From Melampsora larici-populina 98AG31 (Eukaryota; Basidiomycota; Pucciniomycetes; Pucciniales; Melampsoraceae), in contig NW_006768803.1 in the NCBI RefSeq assembly GCF_000204055.1, forward strand, positions 222,966 to 286,965: 64,000 nt of DNA, given 5' to 3'. The translations under genes were made by a program, and so were the position numbers. Under the pieces are notes generated by a model. The model was not told where the DNA came from. It did no database searches and saw nothing but the letters and a program-made list of their open reading frames with translations. Shown here in pieces: positions 1-9,944 of the stretch (the first letter of the stretch is position 1; each line of letters starts with the position of its first letter).

Positions 1-1476
1 TCCTAACGAGTTTCCAGAAACTGTCAATGGAAATAACGCATCGATACATCTCGAAATCCCATTACCGCCGGGTACATTGACTGAAAACCCAGGAGTAGGG
101 GTAGTGGTCGTATGTACAAAGGCAGATCAGATTGATCAATTAGAAAAGGAAAAGGACTTCAAGGAAGAACAATTTGATTTCATTCAACAAGTTTTACGTT
201 CAATTTGTCTACGGTTTGGTGGTGCACTATTTTTTACGAGTGAGAGGAAACCAGAAACCATCGGCCGACTGAGGTCATACGTCCTACATCGACTTTTCGG
301 TCAACTAGAATCAACAAGTTCGACAGCGGCCACAGTCACGACCGGAGGTGCTGCAAGTAGTTCTCGATTATTTCCATTCCCTTACAAAGCCAATGTGATT
401 GACCGTGATGAGGTGTTGATACCGATGGGTTGGGATAGTTGGGGAAAGATCAAGATCTTGAGAGATGGTTTTAATCCGGCAGTTGTGGGTAATGGATGGT
501 TATTGGATATCGAAAAGCACCGTCACACGCTCGCTAACCCTGACACAAGTGGTGGAGGAAATCAACCGAATGAAACTGAAGATACAAGTTGGGATAATGA
601 AGGTCGTAAGATTGTTAGTGCTTGTAAATTATGGGAAGATATGATTGGAGAACCGGATGATGATATGCCTGTAAGAATTTGATTTAGATTGTACAGTTTT
701 TTCTCTGATTAGTTAATCACTGATGATGATGTATCTTGATGACTTAGTCTTTCGCATCACATGATCGAGTCACAGTTTCACCGGAACAACATTTTCTGAA
801 AGCCAAGTATGAACAAATCAAAAAAGAGCGAGATCTTGATCCACGTACACACTTTCAAATGAGTACTAAAGGTCACTCGGCGCAACAGAGTGCTAAATTT
901 ACTAATGGTACATTACTTTCTGATAAGAACGGATTGGTACCTGGTTCATCCTCACTTAGTGTTTTGAGCGCAGAAGAAGAGATGAACGCTCGACTCAATA
1001 AACTTTCTATGAGGGTAAGACAGAACTCTCGTCTCATCTTACAAATAAAAGTAAAAACTACTGAAAATTGACATTGGATGATTTTTCTTCCATAGGATTC
1101 TTCTGGAGTCAGATCTACAACTCCAGCACTTTCACCAGTAGAACTACTACATCTACAACAACAACAAGCACAAGCTCAATCGCCACGATCACCAAGACCA
1201 TCACTTACTAATCATGCTTCATCCAAACTTTCATCATCAAATCTTTCTAGGTCTAATTCGACTGTCGCAGGTACAGGTGCACCAGCAGAAAAAGAAGTAC
1301 TTGCAAGTTTCTTTGGTAGATTACTTGTGAAAGACCCCACCGGTTCTAGTAGAAGTAATAATACTACTACTGTAGGAAATGGAAGTAAATCTACAAATAA
1401 TAATATGCATTCTAGGAAAAGTAGTCTTAGTTTACAAGAAGGTGGGAGTAGTGAACCTGGTGGTAATGATGTTTGA
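1..1476 (+). CDS. Dynein light intermediate chain (3' part)
   Basis: C-terminal part of a cytoplasmic dynein light intermediate chain, the subunit that links the motor heavy chain to cargo adaptors. The gene enters from the left edge in frame 2. Exons are 2-670, 748-1014 and 1096-1476, all phase 0. The first exon ends the Ras-like domain: GVGVVVVCTKADQID resembles the NKxD-type guanine-specificity region of the family, followed by LRSICLRFGGALFFTSERK and LHRLFG. The last exon is low-complexity (Q, S, N) but holds EKEVLASFFGRLLVKD. This matches the short amphipathic helix that in animal DLIC1 binds coiled-coil adaptors (LANFFNSLLSKK region). The stop is TGA at 1474-1476. The start and Walker A lie outside the window. 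Family assignment is confident; the exon 1/2 junction is inferred from splice sites and frame. Confidence 0.88.
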
Positions 1477-2569
1477 AGAATGAAAATTCCAAACCATGAG
1501 ACAATGGAATTGGATGGATGGATGGATGGATGATGATGGATGATATGATGTAGTTAACCTTTTTGTTTCAATCAAAAAGAATTAATTGAAGAAGTTCTAC
1601 TTTTAGGGTTTCTCATTTGTTGTTTTGTTTTGTTTTGTTTTAATTTCAGTATTTTTTTTTGTTTTATTTTGGTTTTGTCATGTCTTGGAGGTTGATGAAA
1701 GTTATTTTGTTTTTTTTTGAATTTCTAACAAAAGCTTTTAAAATTTTATTGAAATTTTTTTATTGGTCGTTCTTTTTTCTATAAGTTCTTTTTTATCAAT
1801 TTCATTGAGTTAAGGGGTTTTTCATGGGTTTTTTTTGAAAAAAGTAGATGAATAGTTATATAGATGAACACTTTTTGATTGAGATCTTGATGAAGCCAAA
1901 TGGAGACCAGGTTGAAGTCTCATTCTAACTTCAATATGTTAGTCTGCTGAAGGAGATCCAATCCAAGATTTTATTGATGGGTCCAGAGTACACAAGCGAG
2001 ATGAAAACCACACACTTAGGTTCATCTCAGCTTGAAAAGTTGGTGGAGGCCAGAGTTCTAAATTGTTTTAGGTAAGGGTCATGTTTGGTCAGGTCTTACT
2101 ATCCACAAACAGTCATAATCACTTCCAAATCAACTTATCAGTGAGTCAACCAGATCAACTTGGGTAGGTAAATCCTTCACCAGAAAGGCGAGGCATTGAA
2201 TTTGGTGCAAAGAGATATCTTAGGTTGAGTATCAGCTGGAGCAGCAAATAAAGAGATAAAGGAAAGGTGTAAAGGAAAGGTGAAGAACACCTTTCCTGGG
2301 CTTCTCCAGTAGTCTTATATAGTGAGATGACAACTAGATGCCACACAATGAACATGTTGCTAAGCAGAAATATGAAAGAGAGTATCAAATGTAAGTCACA
2401 CAGGCCTGTAGAGAACGCTAGTCTCATAGGACTTTTGACACAACAATAGGGGGTTCAAGGTTAAAGGTTTTTACATAATTTTATGCTACAACAAATTGCC
2501 CGTTGTTGTAAGATATGCGTGAAGGTTTCAAAGGGGGACAACTGGCACCTAAAAAGGTGTCCCATATTA
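1477..2569. other. 3' flank and intergenic, no gene
   Basis: 3' flank of the dynein gene: a GGAT-repeat patch near 1510-1540 followed by T-rich low-complexity sequence to about 1860. After that comes ordinary AT-rich sequence in which I see no coding pattern. Open frames here are short and hydrophobic on the minus strand (2155-2427) and look like chance. Confidence 0.5.
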
Positions 2570-2858
2570 GGGGGGCTCAAGTCAAAATATTTTACTACTT
2601 TTATTGTAATTTTTTTTTCCCAATTGCATAAAATTTACGCAAAATTTTATGCAATTGGGAAAAGTTATACGACATCCCAAATTTTTTTAAGCAGCAAATT
2701 TACGCAAATTTGCGTAAATCTGCTGCTCAGAAGGAGATCCGACAGAAATTTTTACGGTCCTTTTTACGAATTGGGAAACGTTTTTACAGCACAGTACCGT
2801 AAAAAACTTTCCCAAATTTTTTAAGAAAAGGCCGCAAAATTTTTGACTTGAGCCCCCT
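2570..2858. mobile_element. Foldback MITE with TA target duplication
   Basis: A 289-bp non-autonomous element. Its ends are inverted: GGGGGGCTCAAGTCAAAA at the left and, read from the right end inward, AGGGGGCTCAAGTCAAAA. It is flanked by TA on both sides (2568-2569 and 2859-2860), the signature of Tc1/mariner-like MITEs. Inside are further hairpins: 2619-2636 pairs with 2642-2659 perfectly, and about 2690-2728 forms a second hairpin with one mismatch. There is no coding capacity; the 113-codon frame across it is only read-through of the palindromes. Confidence 0.75.
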
Positions 2859-2860
2859 TA

Positions 2861-4251
2861 TTGAAAACATGTTGATTTTACAAAGATTTTTTTTTGTGAA
2901 CAACTTGTCCAGATTCCTGAAAAGAAAAACTCAAAACCCCCAAATGGATAGGTGGGACTGATCTTAACTTTTAAATCATGTTTGTTGGGGCTATGGAAAT
3001 GATCAAGGGATGATCACCACTGTCCCTGTTCCAAAAGCATCAAACAGGTCCAGTACAGGTCCAGTTTATAATACACTCCAAGTAATGGGGCAGTTTGAGT
3101 TTGAGATTTGTAGGGTATGTACATTCACAGACTGGTAGTATGGATAAGGGATCATGGGTTTATACAGGGTTGAATATACCCTGTATGTCCCTGGCTTCAA
3201 GTATTCCTCATTCCTCATCTGGACTTTAAGCTTTCTAAACTCTACAAGGTACTGAGTGAAGCAGAAAAGGGGTGTCTATGAAGTAACAATTTGTACATCA
3301 TTCTACAATATCCTCAGATGACAAAACTGAGCAATTAGGTTTACTAGGTGTTGACTTCGAACTAGCTGGTGATTGGTGATTGGATGCAATACATGTTTGA
3401 TCTGAAAAGTGGTGATTGCTTGGTAATTCATTGTGGATGGAATGTACCAAAAAAGAGTCTGTAAGTGGTGATTGCTTGGCGATTTTTTGCTTGATAGATT
3501 GAACCAAAAATGTGTTTCACTTTGATTTGGTGAGTAGAAACAGCAAGAATTTGATTGGATGGTTGAATTTGATTGCCAACTTGTGATTGTTACAATTCTG
3601 ATCTGATATTGAATTTGAATTTGATAACAATTACAATTTAATAATCTTGATTCAATCTTCAAAATTGATGACCAGTAAAATATATTGGTTGTTTTGATTA
3701 CTTTGATTTCCATTGTGATTTTGCAAAGAGAATTTGAAGTACTGAAAAAAAGAATCACCACATAAAAATATCACATATACAGTGCTTATACCTGGGGAAA
3801 TATTCATGTCATTTTTTGTGCAAATTCTGTGCAAGACATGAATAGAACTGGCACAGAGCTTTCATGCAGCTTGCAAGTTGGTCTTGCATGGTTTCTGCGC
3901 CAGTTGGAACACAATAGCTGGGGCCAAAAATTTTGATGTCTTTGGAAAACTTGCGAAAGGGCACTGCAAAAATAAAATCCAGAAAAGGATAATTTGGAAA
4001 CTGGAATGAGGGGTCAAAGTGAAGATCACATTGAGGCTTCAGTGGGATTTTCCCAGTTCCATTGTAGGTTTGTAGAGCTGTTGGATCATATTTTGAATCA
4101 CTGAGAAATATGTGATAAACGAAAGTTACAAAAAATAAAAAAGTTAGAACCAAGCATTCTGTAAGCAAGGGCACAGATCAGGTGTGAGCCAGAGGACTTG
4201 ACCAATCTGGCAATCTTTTTAAAATCAACAGTATGTACTTATTTCCATGCT
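2861..4251. other. Intergenic; one unexplained minus-strand ORF
   Basis: AT-rich intergenic DNA. Around 3361-3490 the phrase GTGGTGATTGCTTGG recurs, a degenerate local repeat. A minus-strand ORF at 3809-4174 (121 codons) reads like possible decayed coding sequence: a hydrophobic start, then a region rich in aromatic residues and several Cys. I recognise no family and see no clear splice partners, so I do not call it a gene. Confidence 0.35.
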
Positions 4252-4330
4252 ACAGGTGCTCAAAGGCCCAACAGCACCTGTATAATTCCACAAAAATATG
4301 GAATGAGTGACAAACACAGTAGACCTGCTC
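4252..4330 (+). mobile_element. Degenerate fragment of a Ngaro-type A repeat
   Basis: About 80 bp (ACAGGTGCTCAAAGGC, then AGCACCTGT.TA.TTCCA.AAAAAT) resemble the start of the A repeats of the retrotransposon at 22262 and 34106. The copy is diverged and stops where the hAT-like element begins. It is probably an old scrap of the same family. Similarity was judged by eye. Confidence 0.4.
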
Positions 4331-5251
4331 CACCACAGTAGGGCTGTGACCCGGCCCTGAGTGTGACGGGACTGCCTGGGGGCCGAACCCGGACTTGGGT
4401 AGACCCAAGTACCTTCAAAATATGCGCGGGGCCGACCAGGGCGTGCCAGAGTGGCAATGCAGGGCATTCTAGAAGTCCAATAATGGTTTAGGTCTGTCAG
4501 AATACAATCTTCCAACTACGGTGGCTGTGGAGCGCCAATTGAGTCAAAACCCCCAAAAGCGCAAATTCTACATGAAACCTCGGCAGAAAGCCCCGCTGAG
4601 CCTGTCCCGATCCTGAGTCCGCTGAGGTCCGCTGGCCTGGGAACAGGCTTCCCCTCATTCGACTTAATTTTGTGCAATTATTCAGCTTTCTATTCTCGTT
4701 TGTTGGCAACTCATCTATACTTTTTGAGTCCTGATTTTTCAAGTATTGCCGAGCAAGCAAAGAAAATGTAACCCAGAAATGACCATTCACAAATTGTGTA
4801 CTTCCCCCCCAAAACCTATGAAGATCACCTTTCATGAAAGCATCATGGGGGTCTTGTTGAGACAATGATGATTATCCAAACACATAGTAACACACTTTAC
4901 CATATTATCTGATGATTGGGATACATAATTTGTTCGATATGATGAAGGGTTTATTGATCAATCAACACAACACGGCTTTTCTAGAGCGGTCATTCAAAAA
5001 GAATCTTTTCGCATGCTCCACCTAACATATGAATTTAGGATGATCTCCTATAGCTGATATGAAGAAAGGGATGATTCACATTGATCAAGTTTGCTGCATA
5101 AGAATCGCACTGTCAAAGAGGACACCTGGGGGTGACAACGGGTAAAGTGCTGTCCGAGGCAGCGGACTCTGGGTCGGGATAGGCTCAACGGGGCTTTCTG
5201 AGGGTGTTTCATGTACATTTTTTGCTTTTTGGGGTTTTGACTCATTTGGCG

Positions 5252-5510
5252 CAAACTTAACCCGTCCCTCTCAGTCGCGCGAGACGCTCCCCGAGAGAGG
5301 GACTTACGGCTAAAGTCGAAATTCAAGCGTGAGACCTGACGGGGCATTTAGCCCAAACCAGTCTCACATTATAAAACCATTTTTCCTATTTATAAACTCC
5401 TCACGCCCCAAAATGAAACTTGTGCGCTGAGAAGAGGCCGACAACCTCGTCTAGTCCCTTCCTCAAAAGAGGCATTTGCCGAGGAATTATCCTGACAAAA
5501 CCTCCGGGGC
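5252..5510 (+). repeat. Left 259-bp terminal inverted repeat
   Basis: Left TIR of the 7.8-kb transposon. It begins CAAACTTAACCCG and ends CCTCCGGGGC. It contains an A/T-rich stretch (ATTATAAAACC, TATTTATAAACTCC) that could serve as a promoter. The 189 bp between it and 5700 show nothing coding. Confidence 0.9.
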
Positions 5511-5938
5511 CGCAAGTCGGTGCTCTCAAGCGTTACAGCGAACAGATTTGCTGCGCGTCAGAAAGATTGAGTTTCAGGCGTACAGGGCAAACAACACTTC
5601 TACAATGCATTATCTTAGGGGTCTGGCATAACGCAGGCAAACTGCATAATACGCGCTGAGCAGTGTTCGAGATGACTCTATGGACTGAGTATTGTTTCAT
5701 GATTATCAAGGAGACTGACTGATAACCACATTCTCAGCATAAGATGTTCCTACAACTGGCAAGGCATATAGCAAAATAAGCACGAGCAGAAACAGAACCA
5801 CGCGTCCAACATTCTTCAGCCTGATCCCACCCAGTAAACCGCTGATATTGCAAGGAAGGGATATTAGTATGAGTAATTCATGCCTCTGAATTAGGAGAAT
5901 GCTCTCGGAATCTACCTTGATCCCAAAACATTTTGATT

Positions 5939-6530
5939 TCACGGAGGGGGCCACGGGTAAGCACCGTTGTCGTTAATGTGAAGGTCGTTGGCCTGAGGAC
6001 TCACAATCACAAAGTATGTGAGGACTCCAATGAAGAACAATATATATATACGTTTCACTCACCTCCGATTGAATGAACTCGTACCATATATGGTTTTCAT
6101 TTCCCGCGCCGTGAATGAGATCGCGCAGGGCTTTGAACAGTCGAATAAGAACAGAGCAAGAGTAGGTTCCCGTCCCAAGAAAGGAGCGTCGATGACCCCA
6201 TAGGCGACGGTGCTCAAGCAACGTGATAATAAAATCATACACGGTCATGTGTTGACTTTGAATGAAGCCAATGATGTTGCGACATCTGGCGAAGAGCAAG
6301 TCAGGACTGGGAGGCGGCTGGTGTGAGTACGTCACTTTGGTTAAAGGCCTGACGGAAGCGACAAAGTCTTGGACTGATAAGCCTTCAGAAATAATAAAGT
6401 CGGTGATGTTCGCAATATGCTCCTCGCGAATGATGTCGGCACGACGCTCCGGAATTCGTTCCTCGCGCTGATCGGCGCGCTCGTCCTCGCTGTCAGGAAT
6501 TACAATGGACTCTGGGGTAGATCGATCCAT
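5939..6530 (-). CDS. Small protein resembling the N-terminus of the DUF6589 partner
   Basis: Two exons on the minus strand, 6530-6063 and 5992-5939, separated by a 70-nt GT...AG intron, giving 173 aa. The start ATG at 6528-6530 opens MDRSTPESIVIPDSEDE. The hydrophobic SIVI run followed by DSEDE has the form of a SUMO-interacting motif (inference). The body has the pattern ITDFIISEGLSVQDFV...CRNIIGFI...LRDLIHGAGN...WYEFIQSEA. This parallels the first exon of the divergent DUF6589 gene (LEILAHMSKLDFSPRDFMYTFF...LQFWETFILNEA), so it may be a duplicated N-terminal module. No enzymatic motif is visible. It sits inside the TIRs, so it is transposon cargo. The frame at 5706-5954 that overlaps its 3' end is not needed. 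Confidence 0.6.
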
Positions 6531-6964
6531 GGTTGGTAATTAGGGGGTTGAAATGATGTCAATAACAGAGGAGACCCATTTATGTATACGGGGCAAGGGC
6601 CCCTCTCTCTATACCCCTTGGAACACCATGTGATCCGCTCGGATTAGAGTAACAATCCATTCCGAATGGGTGTTATGAGACAAGTGAGATTGTATCCCTT
6701 CAATCCGGCATAGTGGGATTGTTGGGATACAGTGTAGTTCCTTACAATGGATCCCAATGTTGAGAAGGAATACTCATCCGGTTTGAGCATTTGACACAAG
6801 TCGGGATACATCCGTTACGATCTTGCCCACACCGCCGACTCAGCACGAAAGAAGGCATATGAGCTATGATTGTGATATTTTTCACAAGGTGGGGGTTGAT
6901 ATTATCAGAATCCTTGTTATATCACCCGTCAGGAAAAACTGATAGTTTTTATTATACATCGAAT
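6531..6964. promoter_or_regulatory. Divergent promoter region of the transposon
   Basis: 434 bp between the ATGs of the two divergent cargo genes. It contains an imperfect inverted repeat: TGTATCCC at 6691-6698, AATCC and GGGATT near the centre, and GGGATACA at 6724-6731. Its position midway between two start codons suggests a protein-binding site (inference). An alternative upstream ATG for the plus-strand gene lies at 6866. Confidence 0.4.
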
Positions 6965-9889
6965 ATGCCACAACAACATCAACAACATAGCCAACCAACA
7001 CCACCCATGTCTTTGACGCTTAGTCACACATTAGAGATATTGGCGCATATGTCCAAACTGGATTTTTCACCTAGGGATTTCATGTATACATTCTTCTCCT
7101 CTAATCACGCGGAATGCATATATCGCTGTCGCTTGATGAAGAACGGATCTGGAGAGAAACAAAACAAATCGATATTGAAAAATTACGGGAACCTTATCAA
7201 GTCGTCAGAAGTAGGGCTGCAATTCTGGGAAACATTCATTTTGAATGAGGTTAGTCGCGCCAACAAAGAAAAGACCGTTTTGTAAACATTGGTTAATATT
7301 TGATTGCAGGCATCCGCAATTGTAAATGGACAAGACGTGGTTCGTGGTGCTTACCCTAAAGGCGCATACGTCAGCTCGAATCAGATCCCAAGTGACTTCT
7401 TCAGCGAGAGTTCAGAAGCCAGACGCACTGAGAAAATCAAGGATGGAATGCCATTCTTGCATTCCTTGATTTCACAGAAAATATCAATGTCGTTGAAACA
7501 CAAGGCGTCGAAACCGGATAGTCCATTTGTTAAACCAAATGACAACAGCTCAAGACGTACCTCGATAAATCCCAAAACCCCCAAAACCCCCGAGTCTGCG
7601 GTCACGAGACGTAATTCGCTCAACCCCACCGAACCTTCTGTGAAAGGGGATGAGGAAGACGAGGTGTTGTCACTCGCCAACTTGGTGTACGTGAAGTCGA
7701 CACCATCTGAAGTGGCGGATCATAAAGCCCAGGAGGTAAGCCACACTTACTACAAACGTCTGATTGAGGGAAGATAGTGACGAAGTATTCGGTCATGCAG
7801 GTTCCGGTAGCGATTTGTGCCATGATCGCATATCAATGCAATCGGCGTTGCAATGCGGTGCCCCTGCAGAATGGTCTGATGGTCTTGGCCGGAGGTGTTT
7901 CCTGCAGGGTTAATGAATATTTACAATGTTTCGGTTTGACGACACAGGTGTTCCATGCTGTCCTCGACGCCATGGAACACCTGCGTATATCCCAAGAGGC
8001 CCAGCTGATGGAGGTCTTCAAAGTTAATCAGAAACTGTTGCCATTGTTATGCTTTGACAACGTAGACATACACTTACGCATCCACAACTCTCGTATTGAT
8101 CTGTCTTCGAGGCTATTTCATGGGACTTGGGGTTTCTACACGGTTTTTCGTGCGGCGCTGTTGGCAAGTTGTGATGCTGAAGCTCTTTCGCTGGCTGTTT
8201 TTGTGGAAGCAATGAAGAACAGCGACCAAAAACCCGTGATGATTGACTCTTTCGCCCCTCGTGCTGGCGAATCTGTCCATTTCGAGGCTGTCATCAAAGC
8301 TCAACTTGCTCTGGCGTTAGTGGAACATGTCAAACATCTCCCGAAAGGGCCATCGCCTCAAGACCTACCTCCTCTCGCCGTAGCTCCTCCAAAAATTGAC
8401 CCTATCGAGTTTCACACGCCGAATATACACTTTTTGCGCATGATGGATGCGCCGGATTCATCAGCAGACGGCGTATCCCAAGTGCTCGATCAGGTGATGA
8501 CTCAGATAGGTATGCAGAAAGAACAATATGCAGAAAACCTTCTGGTCGCCGGCGGCGATGTTGGTTCGAACCAATTGGTCAAAAGTCTTCGAGGGAAGCT
8601 CCACCCGCCAATTGACTCGATTGAAGGCCTTTCATGGGTCCTCTCGGTGTTTGGACCTGCACACACAACATGGAACTTCGCCGAGGCAGTATGGGCCTTG
8701 CACTGGGGTAACTCGAACGACGGTGAGGACCGAGGAGCCTGGCGGTCATCCTTCGAGTTAGGCGGTGATTATAGTAAGCCTGTTGTGCAACAGGACTTCA
8801 ATTCCATAATGAGGTCCATTCAAATCGTCCATAAAGCAAATTTGGTATTCATCATTAGGTAAGCACAGTGGTCTATGATCGTTACATGCCAAGGTCTCAT
8901 TGCTGAGGACTTACCATTGCAGTGAAGTATTGAGATCTTTAGCCAAAGTCAATCTGACACAGAAGTCCGAATGCCAGCATGTCCTGGATACCGCTTGGAA
9001 AAAGTACTTTGCAGCATCGGCGTTGAGGGAAGCACAAGAGAACTTAGATTGGAACAAATATAACCTAATGCTGAGATTACGTGACTTTGGCACCGTTGTC
9101 GAGGCTCATAACGCCACTCGCGCCGGGGACATAGGACGTCTGATCGCCATGTGGAAGCGGTGGGCGATAATGGCACAAGGCCTCACCGGCCTATCTCATT
9201 ATGCTCGGCACATTCCGCGGATGGTGTTGCTCCTGGAAGAGGATCTACCCCCCCAGCTCGCCCATGTGATCAAGCATTCCCTTCTAGTGCCATCGCTCGA
9301 GCGAGATGGGCATTGGATGCCCATTGATGAATTTCTCGAGGTGCATATATTCTGGCTCAAAGAGGTTTATAACAACACGGTACATCAGTCTTCCTAATAT
9401 GCGACTTCGACGTCCACCGTGCTGTGTTTGACTCATCTTATTTCCCAGGGCCATGGCACCGATATTGAGCGACTCACATACCGTTATTCAAATAACATAC
9501 CCATGGTAAGGGCAAACTCAAGTCGAACAAGTCTTAAAATTAAATTGCTGATCATCTTCTATCACTTCATTTGTTTAATACAGTTGCGCCGGCTCATCCA
9601 ACTTATCAAAGCCCATTCGGGACACAAAATCATATTCCAGTCCAACGCCAATAAGATAACCGACGCCTCCATGGCCAATTTCCTTCGCTATGCAAATGAG
9701 AACCTCTCCCAAAGGCCGGAGGACCGTGTGCGCCCAATGGTGACCAACGTGTTTGCCACAGGGCTATCCAACATGATTAAAATCATTCAAACTGAGTCAA
9801 GCGAGGGTCAATCATCGCGATATCGGTGGGGCTCGTCGCGAGGGTACGAGGCTGATGAGGCGGACGGCGAATTTCCTGAGGAAGGCTAG
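6965..9889 (+). CDS. DUF6589-type protein, candidate transposase
   Basis: Six exons: 6965-7249, 7310-7735, 7801-8858, 8923-9379, 9449-9505 and 9584-9889. They give 862 aa with no internal stop. An ATG at 6866 is in frame, but MPQQHQQ at 6965 is the more ordinary start. Family hallmarks as I remember them for DUF6589, a large fungal family: LLCFDNVDIHLRIHN then HGTWGFYT (exon 3), GGDVGSNQLVKSLRG, FGPAHTTWNFAEAVWALHWG, RAGDIGRLIAMWKRW (exon 4), LPPQLAHVIKHSLLV...GHWMPIDEFLEVHIFWLKEVYN, then TDASMANFLRYANENL. The N-terminal 95 residues form a helical module like the one in the small divergent protein. Residues 96-240 are low-complexity (S, P, T, K). The invariant-looking FDNVD and GGDVG aspartates recall an RNase H-fold nuclease, which is inference. 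It converges on the helicase gene (stops 55 bp apart). This is the only intact large gene of the element. Confidence 0.72.
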
Positions 9890-9944
9890 AGGTGGCAGTC
9901 TGTCAAAGGCAAATGCAGCGGGGTTTCAGTCATCTCAAGAACCA

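Noticed and set aside
2483..2824. 113-codon ORF across the foldback MITE
   Set aside because: It consists of read-through of palindromes and A/T runs with no natural start context.
5706..5954. Minus-strand ORF with a hydrophobic segment next to the small transposon gene
   Set aside because: It overlaps the 3' exon of the better-supported 173-aa gene in another frame, and its hydrophobic run has no counterpart in the partner protein.
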